64,000 bases of DNA from Chitinophaga sp. (GTDB lineage Bacteria > Bacteroidota > Bacteroidia > Chitinophagales > Chitinophagaceae), in assembly GCF_017745275.1 (NCBI RefSeq), contig NZ_JAGHZS010000002.1, positions 421,859 through 485,858 of the forward strand, read 5' to 3'. The position numbers and the translations under genes were made by a program. The notes below the pieces were generated by a model. The model did not search any database and was not told the origin of the DNA. It worked only from the letters and a program-made list of their open reading frames with translations. This document shows, in pieces, positions 52,385-61,439 of the stretch. Position 1 is the first letter of the stretch. Each line of letters begins with the position of its first letter.

Positions 52385-55300
52385 ATGTCAGTAACTGAAT
52401 TAGCCATTAAAAGACCATTGCTGCTGATTGTAGTATTTACTATCCTGATTTTTTTTGGGGTGCAATCTTATTTTAAGTTGAATTACAACTTAATCCCGAG
52501 AATTGATATGCCTACAGTGTCCGTTAGTACGCTGTACCCGGGTGCATCTGCGTCGGAAGTACAAACGAATGTTACAAAGAAGCTGGAGGATGCTTTTTCT
52601 GCAGTGGAAGGACTGGACCAGATTAAATCAGTTTCCCGGGAAGGCGTTTCGGTGATCACGGTATCTTTCAAAAGTGGCACAGATATCAACAGGGCGGAAC
52701 GTGAGTTGCAACGTCAGGCTGATCAATCCGTTAATGATTTGCCGCAGGAAGCAAAGCGGCCGTTGGTAAAAAAAGTGAACATAGAAGAGACACCGGTTAT
52801 TAAGGCTGGAGTAACAGCTGATATGACGCCCCGGAATCTTTATGACCTGGCAGATAAACAATTGAAGCCGGTATTGCAGAATGTTACCGGGGTAGGAGAA
52901 GTGAATATTATTGGTGGTGATGAAAGGCAGATACAGGTGAAGGTGGATCAGGCGAAGTTACTTGCTTATGGGGTGTCTATTACCAATATTACGCAGGCGA
53001 TCAGTAGCGCGAACCTTTCTTATCCGGCCGGCAGCATTGAAACAGAACATCAGCAGCTCTCCATCCGCTACGATGCCAATATGGTTTCCCTGGAGGAATT
53101 AAATCGTCTTACTATCGGGCGGCAGCCGGGTAAAGGAGCTATTTACCTGAAAGATGTAGCCAGCGTAGTGGATGCTACTGCTAAAGCAACGGCCATTAAT
53201 CACATCAATGGTTTACCGTCTATCGGGATACAAATTATAAAGCAGGGAGATGCGAACGCCGTTAACGTGAGCGCCCAGGTAAAAAAAACATTCGCAAAAA
53301 TGACAGAGCAGTATAAAGCCCATCAGTTGAAGTTTAACATTTCTTCAGATCAGAGTATTTTCACGCTGCATGCTGCCAATTCGGTTATGTTTGATCTGGG
53401 CCTGGCCATTGTTATCGTGGGATTTGTGATGCTGGCTTTTCTGCATAGCCTCAGAAGCGCTGTTTTCGTAATGCTGGCGCTTCCTGCTTCCATTATTCCT
53501 ACATTCACAGCCATGTATTTGCTGGGTTTCTCCCTTAACCTGATGACGCTGATGGCAATGTCGTTGGTGGTAGGCATATTGGTAGATGATTCCATTGTTG
53601 TGCTGGAAAACATATACCGGCATATGGAGATGGGAGCGGATAAGCGACGGGCGGCGCTGGAAGGTCGCAATGAAATAGGATTTACAGCACTCGCTATTAC
53701 GTTGGTAGATGTGGTGGTATTCCTGCCGCTGGCATTGACGGGAGGAATGATTGGCGCCATTCTCCGGGAGTTCTCACTGGTGGTGGTATTTTCCACATTG
53801 ATGAGCCTGATCGTTTCTTTCACTATCACGCCGGTGTTGGTAAGCCGCTTTGGTAAACTGGAAGTGTTAAACGACACTTCACTTTGGAAGAAAATGAATC
53901 TCGCTTTCGAAAAAGGGATAGAAAATTTACAGCAGGAATATGGGCGTTTACTGGCCAGGATACTCCACCGGAAACGATGGCTGCTGCTTGTAACAATGGT
54001 ACTCATTGCAGGGGCTGTTGCATTGGTGCCAGCCGGTTTTATTGGTGCAGCATTTATGCCGAAAACAGATCAGAATACCCTTGTTGTTAACATAGAATTA
54101 GAACCTGCTGCTACCATCTATAAAACAAACCTCCTTGCTCAGCAGGCGGAAGAAATGATACTTTCACATCCGGAGGTGGAAAAGGTATTCTCCAGCATCG
54201 GCTTTGTTAGCGGCAGTGTGGCGGGGGCGGGGGATAATGCAAACCTGGCGGAATTAACGCTGACGCTGGTGGACAGTAAACAGCGCAAGCTATCCTCCGA
54301 GGAATTCGGCGCACTTATCCGGCAGCAGTTGAGCAGTATCATTGCGGGAGGAAAGTTCACGATATCCGCCACCAGTATCACCGGGAATGTAAGTGCGGCG
54401 CCTATAGATATTGCCATAAAAGGTGTATCCGTTGAAGAGGTGCGGAAAGTGGCGGAGGCCTATAAAAAAGTGGTGGAGAGCATTCCTGGAACGGAATACG
54501 TAAAACTTTCAGTGAAAGACAGGAAGCCTGAAGTAAGTATTAAGCTGGACCGGGAGAAAATGAGTATGATGGAACTTGACGCCCGCCAGGTAGGTACTGC
54601 CTTGCAAAATTCATTTGCCGGTATTAAGGCCAGCCAGTTTAAACAAAGCGGTAATGAATATGATATTTGGGTAAACTTCAATCGCATAAACCGCGCGGAT
54701 ATCCAGGATGTGAGAAAACTCCCTTTTGTTAACACGGCCGGTAAAACGATCCTGTTAAGCCAGTTTGCAGATGTTACGGAATCGCTTGGGGAAACCTCCC
54801 TGGAGCGGTTGGACAGGCTGTCTGCTATCAACGTTCAGTCAAATGTAATGGGCCGGCCTACGGGCACTGTTGCAGATGAAATAAAGAAGAAAGCCGGATC
54901 TGTAAAACTACCGGAAGGAATACAGGTAACATTCCTGGGGGATACCAAGAACCAGGGAGAAGCATTTGGTAGCCTGATGTTGGCGCTGCTGACGGCTTTC
55001 CTTCTCGTGTATTTAATCATGGTGGCGCTGTACGAAAATGCAGTGTATCCTTTCATTGTGTTATTCTCTATCCCGGTAGCCCTGATCGGGGCGCTCCTGG
55101 CCCTTGCGCTGATGATGGAGAACCTGAACATTTTTACTATCATCGGTATGATCATGTTATTAGGACTGGTGTCGAAAAATGCGATATTGATTGTTGACTT
55201 CGCAAATAAGCTGAAAGCAGAAGGCCATCCTGTAATGAAGGCATTGGTGCTGGCCGGTACAGAGCGCCTGCGGCCTATCCTGATGACAACCCTTGCAATG

Positions 55301-55486
55301 ATCTTTGGGATGCTGCCTATTGCCGTTGCGAGCGGCGCTGCCTCGGAAATTAAAAATGGTATGGCCTGGGTGATCATCGGCGGATTGACCAGTTCAATGG
55401 TGCTCACCTTATTTGTAGTGCCCTGTATGTATTTGATTGTTGATAGTATGATACACCGCTTCCGGAGAAAGTCCGGCTCAAAGTAG
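52385..55486 (+). CDS. RND-family efflux pump (AcrB-like)
   Basis: 1033 residues from the ATG at 52385 (MSVTELAIKRPLLLIVVF); an in-frame ATG at 52346 would overlap the adaptor gene. Twelve helices are expected: helix 1 at 8-28, the porter half (GASASEVQTNVTKKLEDAFS, AERELQRQADQSVNDLP), helices 2-6 with the proton-relay Asp pair in VVGILVDDSIVVLENIYRHM, the second porter half, and helices 8-12 with GMIMLLGLVSKNAILIVDFA. The pump exports hydrophobic compounds by proton motive force. It is the third gene of a tripartite operon; no local repressor is present. The substrate is unknown. Confidence 0.93.
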   Translation: MSVTELAIKRPLLLIVVFTILIFFGVQSYFKLNYNLIPRIDMPTVSVSTLYPGASASEVQTNVTKKLEDAFSAVEGLDQIKSVSREGVSVITVSFKSGTDINRAERELQRQADQSVNDLPQEAKRPLVKKVNIEETPVIKAGVTADMTPRNLYDLADKQLKPVLQNVTGVGEVNIIGGDERQIQVKVDQAKLLAYGVSITNITQAISSANLSYPAGSIETEHQQLSIRYDANMVSLEELNRLTIGRQPGKGAIYLKDVASVVDATAKATAINHINGLPSIGIQIIKQGDANAVNVSAQVKKTFAKMTEQYKAHQLKFNISSDQSIFTLHAANSVMFDLGLAIVIVGFVMLAFLHSLRSAVFVMLALPASIIPTFTAMYLLGFSLNLMTLMAMSLVVGILVDDSIVVLENIYRHMEMGADKRRAALEGRNEIGFTALAITLVDVVVFLPLALTGGMIGAILREFSLVVVFSTLMSLIVSFTITPVLVSRFGKLEVLNDTSLWKKMNLAFEKGIENLQQEYGRLLARILHRKRWLLLVTMVLIAGAVALVPAGFIGAAFMPKTDQNTLVVNIELEPAATIYKTNLLAQQAEEMILSHPEVEKVFSSIGFVSGSVAGAGDNANLAELTLTLVDSKQRKLSSEEFGALIRQQLSSIIAGGKFTISATSITGNVSAAPIDIAIKGVSVEEVRKVAEAYKKVVESIPGTEYVKLSVKDRKPEVSIKLDREKMSMMELDARQVGTALQNSFAGIKASQFKQSGNEYDIWVNFNRINRADIQDVRKLPFVNTAGKTILLSQFADVTESLGETSLERLDRLSAINVQSNVMGRPTGTVADEIKKKAGSVKLPEGIQVTFLGDTKNQGEAFGSLMLALLTAFLLVYLIMVALYENAVYPFIVLFSIPVALIGALLALALMMENLNIFTIIGMIMLLGLVSKNAILIVDFANKLKAEGHPVMKALVLAGTERLRPILMTTLAMIFGMLPIAVASGAASEIKNGMAWVIIGGLTSSMVLTLFVVPCMYLIVDSMIHRFRRKSGSK

Positions 55487-55569
55487 TCACCCATAACGCC
55501 TGTTAACGCGGTAAGCCTTACTCACCCCCATGAACATCCCTCCGGTGATGTTTTGATTTAACACCTGGT

Positions 55570-55636
55570 TTTAGTATAAAATGTACCCCATTTGCTATAA
55601 AAAGAAAAATGTGCAACAACAATATTTTTTTCTTTG
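55570..55636 (+). promoter_or_regulatory. Direct-repeat promoter, copy 3
   Basis: TTTAGTATAAA at 55570-55580 and TTTGCTATAAA at 55591-55601 (21-bp period), followed 28 bp later by TTTCTTTG at 55629-55636. The geometry is the same as that of the promoters at 49656 and 49863. Confidence 0.55.
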
Positions 55637-55683
55637 CCAATGTAGGGTTGTAAATGCTTTTATACTCAAATAAATCTTGGAAT

Positions 55684-56712
55684 ATGTGCAGGTGTCAGAA
55701 GATTCAATTAGCCACCGTTTTTATGTCGGTAATTACTACGGTTGCGTACTCACAAACCCGGCAGGATAGCATTACAGGGAAGGAGAAATTTCCAGACAGT
55801 ATTCGTCAGAAAGCTGTGGCATTTGCGGCAAACAAATTTGCCATTGCACGACCGCTGAATATTGAGTTTACTACTGTGCGGCCATATACTTACACGTTGA
55901 ATCCCCAGGAAAAATCGTTCCTGCCAGGCGGGAAGGTGACCAGCTTTAGTCAACTTAAGGTAAGTTCAAATATTAATTTTCTCAGAAGGCAGCGCTGGAT
56001 GTTAGGCGCAACAGTAGATTACCGGTTCTATAGTATCGGTACAGAGATAACGGATCCTTCTGCTAATACAGGCAAGTCATACTATAATAATTATCATTAT
56101 TACACCACTGCAATTAATTTCACTTACTTCGCAAAGCTTTTTGGGAAGACCGCCATTTATGGCGCCAGCTTAATGGGAGATGGCAGCGGGGACGGTTTTG
56201 AGCGGGTGAAGGGATTCATGTACGGTACAGTGGTGTTGAAGGCAGATGCCCGTACCAGGCTCACAGCAGGGGCGATGCTAAATGTTGGTCCTAATAATCA
56301 GCTGCCGGCTTTGCCGGTATTTACCTACGAACGGAAATTCAGGAATGATTTTGTACTGGATATTTTATTGCCAAAGCAGCTTCTTCTCCGTAAATACTTT
56401 TCCAATAAATCCAGGTTGTCTGTAGGTGGAGAAATGGACCAGACGCACTTTTTCCTTAAGAACGTAACTTTGTTGAACCCGGCGGTAAAGTATGAATTTC
56501 AGCAGGTAAATGTAAATGCAGGACTTACCTATGAACGCCTGTTGGCGAATAAATTTGTCCTTACTTTTCGTACAGGCGCAAGAGTGCCTTTCAATGGAAG
56601 ATTTTATGAAAAGAATGATGTAAAGAATCCGGTCTTCAAAGTTTCTTCAGGTACGAATTTATATTTTAATGTTGGCGTGTCATTTAATCCGTTTATAAAG
56701 AAAAAGAAATAG
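55684..56712 (+). CDS. Outer-membrane beta-barrel protein (DUF6268-like)
   Basis: 343 residues from the ATG at 55684 (MCRCQKIQLATVFMSVITTV, signal peptide ending near AYSQ); the frame opens at 55654 but the added residues precede the signal peptide. The body is a series of alternating amphipathic strands ending with VSFNPFIKKKK. Blocks such as GKVTSFSQLKVSSNINFLRR and RVKGFMYGTVVLKADARTRL resemble DUF6268-type outer-membrane proteins; I give this with caution. It follows the efflux operon and shares its promoter type, so it may belong to the same regulon. Confidence 0.68.
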   Translation: MCRCQKIQLATVFMSVITTVAYSQTRQDSITGKEKFPDSIRQKAVAFAANKFAIARPLNIEFTTVRPYTYTLNPQEKSFLPGGKVTSFSQLKVSSNINFLRRQRWMLGATVDYRFYSIGTEITDPSANTGKSYYNNYHYYTTAINFTYFAKLFGKTAIYGASLMGDGSGDGFERVKGFMYGTVVLKADARTRLTAGAMLNVGPNNQLPALPVFTYERKFRNDFVLDILLPKQLLLRKYFSNKSRLSVGGEMDQTHFFLKNVTLLNPAVKYEFQQVNVNAGLTYERLLANKFVLTFRTGARVPFNGRFYEKNDVKNPVFKVSSGTNLYFNVGVSFNPFIKKKK

Positions 56713-56785
56713 CAGAGCGGGTCAATGATTTAAGTGGCATTGCGTAATAAAATAAGCACGCTGAGTGCACTCTATTAATACCGGC

Positions 56786-57445
56786 TTAATCTTCTTTTAA
56801 CAGGCGGTTAATCCTGCTATATTCTACTGCCTCCTCTATGCTGTTTACCTGGAATTTGCGCAGGATGTTCATCCGGTGTGCTTCTATTGTACGGATGCTG
56901 ATATTCAGCGATTCTGCGATGTCTTTGTTATTACGTCCCTGGCTGATCATTCGCATAATTTGTTCCTCGCGGCGGGAGAGGGAGATGTCCGGTGTACCAC
57001 CGTTGCCGGCTGTTTGGCGGGCATCCAGGTATTTCTTTACGAGTATGTCGCTTACTTCTCCGATGAAGTAATACCTCCCCTGGTGAATGGTACGGATGGC
57101 GTTGAGAAATATTTTGTTGCTGGTATCTTTCAGGATATAACCGCTGGCGCCCATTTCCAGGGCCGCTGCTACATAGTCGGGTTCATCAAAGAGGCTGAAG
57201 AAAAGAATTCTGCCACGGGGATTTTTCTCCAGGAGACGGGTGCTTGTTTCCAGTCCGTTCATTCCGGGCATGCGGATGTCCATGATGATAACATCCGGTT
57301 GTATTTCTGATAGTTGTTGTATGGCATCTTCGCCACTGCTGGCTTCGCCGGTTACTTCCATATCAGTTTCGCTGTTGATCAGCTGCTTTAAGCCATTACG
57401 GAATATTTCATGATCATCCACTAAAAAAACGCCTATCTTTTTCAT
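56786..57445 (-). CDS. NarL-type response regulator of the urea operon
   Basis: 219 residues, complete receiver with Asp pair (GVFLVDDHEIFRNGLKQLI), phospho-Asp in DVIIMDIRMPGMNGLE and Lys in GYILKDTSN, then a LuxR HTH (LSRREEQIMRMISQGRNNKD, LNISIRTIEAHRMNILRKF). It starts two bases after the stop of the sensor kinase gene, so the two form a pair. It is the last gene of the minus-strand operon that begins with urtA. Confidence 0.93.
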   Translation of the reverse strand: MKKIGVFLVDDHEIFRNGLKQLINSETDMEVTGEASSGEDAIQQLSEIQPDVIIMDIRMPGMNGLETSTRLLEKNPRGRILFFSLFDEPDYVAAALEMGASGYILKDTSNKIFLNAIRTIHQGRYYFIGEVSDILVKKYLDARQTAGNGGTPDISLSRREEQIMRMISQGRNNKDIAESLNISIRTIEAHRMNILRKFQVNSIEEAVEYSRINRLLKED

Positions 57446-57447
57446 TG

Positions 57448-58848
57448 CTAAAATGTTAGTGCTAACTGTATAATTGTTCCGGTGCCGGGCTGTGAATCAA
57501 TCAGGAGTGTTCCTCCCAGCAATTCTGCCCTTTCTTTCATATTACGGATACCGTTTACTTTCCTGGCCTGTTCGTTAGAGTAAAGCTGTTGGCTGTCGAA
57601 GTGAAAGCCTTTGCCATTGTCTCTTACAGTTAGCTGCAGGAAGTTGGCGGCGCCGTCAATATCTATTTCAATGATATCTGCATTTGCATGCTTAATGGCA
57701 TTGTTTAATGACTCCTGCAAGATACGATAAACGCCTGTTTTAACTTCTTTCGGCAATGTGGCCGCGGATAGGGTTTCTTCCAGCCGGAAGTCGATTCCCG
57801 GTGCGGTTTGTCGGCATAGCCTGAGCAGCTCATCGATGGCGGCTCTTAGTCCAAAGTCTTCCAGCACACTGGGCAGCAGGTCCGCGCAGATACGTTTGGT
57901 TTCGTTGATAATACTGTACATCATCGTATTTACCAGGGCAATTTCAGGATCATGTTGCATGCTGCGGTCTTCTATCTGTTCCAGTTTCATCCGCAGACTG
58001 GTCAGCATTTGCCCGATACCGTCGTGTATTTCCGCGGCAATCCGTTTACGTTCTTTTTCCTGCCCGTTGATAATAGAATAGGACCGGATGCGTTGCTCCA
58101 TTTCCTGGCGCAGCAGTTTTTCCTGGTTAGCCAACTGTACTTCTTCTGTTAACCTGCGGGCCCGTTCCTGTGCATCCACCAATCCCCGGATAATTTTGCG
58201 GATACGGGTAGATAATGGGTAAAATATGAGGCCAGCTTCCAGCATCAGGGTAAACAGTACCAGTCCCAGCACGATGTATTCAATCTCCTTCAGGTTGCGG
58301 ATACGTTCCTTCGAAATACGGTCATAGTCAAATACAATCAGTTCCATACCCAGCAGGTATGATTTCTCATAGGCCAGTATAGTTTGTACATATGGGCGTA
58401 TATGCGATGCCGTAAACGTGGTGTCCTGATTCAGTACCGTGATCATGTTGCTGGCGGCATTCCATATTTCCTGGTGCGGATTACGGATGATTTCAAACAT
58501 CTGCTTCAGTTCATCCTGGTCGTTTGCCGGCAGGTTAAGGAAATTGCTGCCAGACTGTAAGCCTTCGTGGGATTTCTGCCACTGCTTCAGTGTATTTATA
58601 AATTCTTTCCGGTTGTCCTCTATATCGCGGCCCGACTCCAGTAACAGTGCCAGCTTGCTGAGGGTTTGGCTGTAAGTGCGCAGCCTGGCTGCGAAGTTGA
58701 TCACATGGGCGTCGTTCATCTGGTGGCTCAGCGCCTGTTGGATCTTTATCTGGCTGAATACAGACAATAATGCAATAGTGGTGAGCGCCACCGCATAAAG
58801 GATGGTGAAGATCTTAAAAATACTTCTGTCTTCTGATACAGGATGCAT
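57448..58848 (-). CDS. NarX-like sensor histidine kinase
   Basis: 466 residues from the ATG at 58848; a GTG at 58875 is in frame and closer to urtE. Two membrane helices (about 10-35 and 185-215) bracket a periplasmic helical region with FAARLRTYSQTLSKLALLLE, reminiscent of the PilJ/NarX four-helix sensor. The kinase core is HisKA_3 (ERKRIAAEIHDGIGQMLTSL, His acceptor near residue 280) with HATPase_c (VYRILQESLNNAIKHANA, VRDNGKGF). Ligand unknown; the place behind urtABCDE suggests nitrogen status or urea (inference). The cognate regulator follows immediately. Confidence 0.92.
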   Translation of the reverse strand: MHPVSEDRSIFKIFTILYAVALTTIALLSVFSQIKIQQALSHQMNDAHVINFAARLRTYSQTLSKLALLLESGRDIEDNRKEFINTLKQWQKSHEGLQSGSNFLNLPANDQDELKQMFEIIRNPHQEIWNAASNMITVLNQDTTFTASHIRPYVQTILAYEKSYLLGMELIVFDYDRISKERIRNLKEIEYIVLGLVLFTLMLEAGLIFYPLSTRIRKIIRGLVDAQERARRLTEEVQLANQEKLLRQEMEQRIRSYSIINGQEKERKRIAAEIHDGIGQMLTSLRMKLEQIEDRSMQHDPEIALVNTMMYSIINETKRICADLLPSVLEDFGLRAAIDELLRLCRQTAPGIDFRLEETLSAATLPKEVKTGVYRILQESLNNAIKHANADIIEIDIDGAANFLQLTVRDNGKGFHFDSQQLYSNEQARKVNGIRNMKERAELLGGTLLIDSQPGTGTIIQLALTF

Positions 58849-58884
58849 AATGGTAAAGATAATCAAAACCCGCACTCACCTTGG

Positions 58885-59598
58885 CTATACGGCAATATGT
58901 TTTTCCAGTTCGGCGTGTTTCAGCTCATCGGCAGTACCATCCAGCACCATCCGGCCACGGTCCATAAAATAGTAATGATCTGTTACCTGGTTGGCAAAGT
59001 CAATTTTCTGTTCCACCAGTAAAACAGACAGCCCTTTCTCCTGCACTAGCTGTTTAAGAATGCTGCCGATCTCCTGTGCAATGGAAGGTTGTATCCCCTC
59101 TGTAGGTTCGTCAAGCAGGAGGAGGGATGGAGCGCTGACCAGCGCCCGCGCAATAGAAAGCTGCTGTTGCTGTCCTCCGCTGAGGTTTCCGCCTGCACGT
59201 TTTCGGAAATCTTTCAGTATAGGAAACAGCTGGTAGATTTCTTCTTCCGGGATTTTCGCTTTGCGGTTGGGATGTGCTTCCAGTCCCAGTAGCAGGTTTT
59301 CATATACGGAAAGCTTCGGAATAATTTCCCGGCCCTGCGGTACATAGGCGATGCCTGCTTTTGCTTTTTTATACGGCGGCAGGGAGGTAATGTTTTCATC
59401 ATTGAAAATAATGCTGCCGTCCTGCGCGGGGAGCAGGCCCATGATGGTTTTTAACAGGGTGGTTTTTCCTACGCCATTACGTCCCATTACAGTAGTAATG
59501 GCGCCTTTTTTTACCGCAAGGCTGGTGCCACGTAAAATGATGCTCTGCCCGTAGGCAGCGGAGATATTGTTAACGGTTAATACGGGTGTGTTACTCAT
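58885..59598 (-). CDS. urtE: Urea ABC transporter ATP-binding protein UrtE
   Basis: 237 residues. Walker A GRNGVGKTTLLKT (about 40), the UrtE/LivF-like Q-loop stretch AGIAYVPQGREIIPKLSVYE, ABC signature NLSGGQQQQLSIARAL, and Walker B LLLLDEPTEGIQ, which with the sequence EGIQPSIAQEIG is characteristic of UrtE. It overlaps the urtD stop by four bases (ATGA). It pairs with UrtD to power the UrtB/UrtC channel. Gene order supports urea as substrate over branched amino acids. Confidence 0.92.
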   Translation of the reverse strand: MSNTPVLTVNNISAAYGQSIILRGTSLAVKKGAITTVMGRNGVGKTTLLKTIMGLLPAQDGSIIFNDENITSLPPYKKAKAGIAYVPQGREIIPKLSVYENLLLGLEAHPNRKAKIPEEEIYQLFPILKDFRKRAGGNLSGGQQQQLSIARALVSAPSLLLLDEPTEGIQPSIAQEIGSILKQLVQEKGLSVLLVEQKIDFANQVTDHYYFMDRGRMVLDGTADELKHAELEKHIAV

Positions 59599-60350
59599 AA
59601 TGTTTCAAGTTGTGCGTTAGTACGTCCCAAATAACAATCTATCACCCGCTGATCGTTCTTCACTTCAGCAAAGGTGCCTTCCATGAGTCGTTTGCCGCGA
59701 ACCAGTACGGTTACCAGCTCGTTGGCTATCTGTTCTACAAATTTCATATCGTGTTCTATCACAATAATGCTGTGAGATTTCGACAGCTCAAGCAGGAGGT
59801 TCCCTGTTTTCTCTGTTTCTTCGTCGCTCATGCCTGCTGCGGGTTCATCTATCAGCATCAAGGTTGGGTCCTGCAGCACTACGATGGCAATTTCCAGCCA
59901 TTGTTTTTGTCCGTGCGACAGGTCGCCTGCAGGTTTATACATGACGTTGGTAAGGGATAGTTTCACGGCTACCTCGTGTATTTTTTCTTCCAGTGCGGGC
60001 GTAGATTTAAAGAACAGGGAGGTGAAGATATCTTTCTTCATTTTTGCGGCCAGCAACAGGTTGTCATACACGGTGAGCCCCGGAAATACGGACGGCTTCT
60101 GGAACTTCCGGCCAATGCCGGCTTCCGCTATTTTTACTTCTGACTTACCGAGTATGGATTTGCCGTTGAAGGTAATTTCTCCTTTGTCGGCTTTTGTTTT
60201 TCCGCAGATGATATCCAGGAAGGTGGACTTGCCGGCGCCATTAGGGCCGATGATTACCCGCAATTCCTTGTCGCGCAGGCTGAAGCGATCTAGGTTCAGT
60301 GCATGTACGCCGCCAAATGATACTGACAGATTATTTACGTTGAGCAGCAT
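59595..60350 (-). CDS. urtD: Urea ABC transporter ATP-binding protein UrtD
   Basis: 251 residues, LivG-like. Walker A GPNGAGKSTFLDI near residue 36, the UrtD-type GIGRKFQKPSVFPGLTVYDN, signature LSHGQKQWLEIAIVVLQDPT and Walker B LMLIDEPAAGMSDEE. The signature Gly-Gln-Lys form (SHGQKQWLEI) is typical of UrtD. Start and stop are tight against urtC (one base) and urtE (overlap). Confidence 0.93.
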   Translation of the reverse strand: MLLNVNNLSVSFGGVHALNLDRFSLRDKELRVIIGPNGAGKSTFLDIICGKTKADKGEITFNGKSILGKSEVKIAEAGIGRKFQKPSVFPGLTVYDNLLLAAKMKKDIFTSLFFKSTPALEEKIHEVAVKLSLTNVMYKPAGDLSHGQKQWLEIAIVVLQDPTLMLIDEPAAGMSDEETEKTGNLLLELSKSHSIIVIEHDMKFVEQIANELVTVLVRGKRLMEGTFAEVKNDQRVIDCYLGRTNAQLETL

Positions 60351-60351
60351 A

Positions 60352-61428
60352 TCAATGAGTTTGAGATGTTTTAAGCCGGGTGGCGGAAAATTTCTTTCGG
60401 ATGGTATCTCCCAGCCCCATAAATCCTTTGTCGAAATATAATACGGTGATTACAAACAGGAAGCCCAGGATGAACAACCATGAATCCGGGAATAAACTGG
60501 TGCAGATGCTGTAGAGGAAGTTTACCAGCAAGGCGCCTATCACTGCACCTTTCAGGTTGCCTCTGCCGCCGAGTGCTACCCACATCACCATTTCAACAGA
60601 TGCTTTTACATCCATGCGCCCTGGTGTTATAATGCCTGTCTGGGGAAGGTACAGCATTCCGCCAACGGCTGCTAACAGTGCCGCCACTACGAAAACGGCC
60701 AGCTTGTAGTCCGTCACTTTATATGCGGTGTAGCTGACCCTCGATTCACTGTCGCGGATGGCCTGCAGCACTTTCCCAAACTTGGAATGCGTTATCCGGT
60801 AGCAGCAGTAATAAGCGGCACAGAGCATGGAAAGTGAGAGCAGGTATAATGCAAGTTTTACGGAAGAAGAGGACAGGGGGTAACCCAGGATGGTATTAAA
60901 ATCGGTGATACCATTTGTTCCGCCCAGGTTGGTTTCATTCCGGAGAAATATCAGCCACATGGCCAATGTCAGCGCCTGTGTGATGATAGCCATGTATACA
61001 CCTTTGATGCGGCTTCGGAACAATACCAGTCCAACAATGAAAGCAAATGCCGCGGGGATCAGCAGGCATAGTACTATAGACCACCCGAAAGAATGGAATG
61101 GTTGCCAGAAGAAAGGTAATGTATCTATTTTGTTCCAGGCCATGAAATCCGGCAGGGTTGCGCCTGACGCTACTGTTTTCTTCAGCAGCAGGTGCATGGC
61201 AATGCCGTAGCTGCCGAGGCAGAAGAAGAAGGCCTGGCACATAGACAAGATACCGGTATATCCCCAGATAAGATCAATACCCAATGCAGCTATCGCAAAG
61301 CAGAAGTATCGCCCCCATACGGAAATAGTGTTCACGGAAAGGAGGCCGGTCAGGTAGCCTGCTGGTAGCAGGATCGCGAAAAAAGTGATAAATAAAATAT
61401 ATAGGAGCGTGTTGTTTTTCGTTTTCAT
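60352..61428 (-). CDS. urtC: Urea ABC transporter permease UrtC
   Basis: 358 residues, LivM/UrtC-type permease with 8-10 hydrophobic helices. The conserved FAIAALGIDLIWGYTGILSM opening and GVYMAIITQALTLAMWLIFL and MWVALGGRGNLKGAVIGALL are family marks; ETNLGGTNGITDF is the UrtC-like loop. It lies between urtB (11 bp) and urtD. Confidence 0.92.
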   Translation of the reverse strand: MKTKNNTLLYILFITFFAILLPAGYLTGLLSVNTISVWGRYFCFAIAALGIDLIWGYTGILSMCQAFFFCLGSYGIAMHLLLKKTVASGATLPDFMAWNKIDTLPFFWQPFHSFGWSIVLCLLIPAAFAFIVGLVLFRSRIKGVYMAIITQALTLAMWLIFLRNETNLGGTNGITDFNTILGYPLSSSSVKLALYLLSLSMLCAAYYCCYRITHSKFGKVLQAIRDSESRVSYTAYKVTDYKLAVFVVAALLAAVGGMLYLPQTGIITPGRMDVKASVEMVMWVALGGRGNLKGAVIGALLVNFLYSICTSLFPDSWLFILGFLFVITVLYFDKGFMGLGDTIRKKFSATRLKTSQTH

Positions 61429-61439
61429 ATTCCGTTTTT

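Noticed and set aside
53350..54006. 218-residue minus-strand open frame, and a similar one at 54835-55494
   Set aside because: Both lie antisense within the RND pump gene and show the usual shadow composition.
56763..56772. Palindrome GAGTGCACTC between the outer-membrane protein and the response regulator
   Set aside because: Ten bases in a short convergent gap, without promoter context; chance occurrence is likely.
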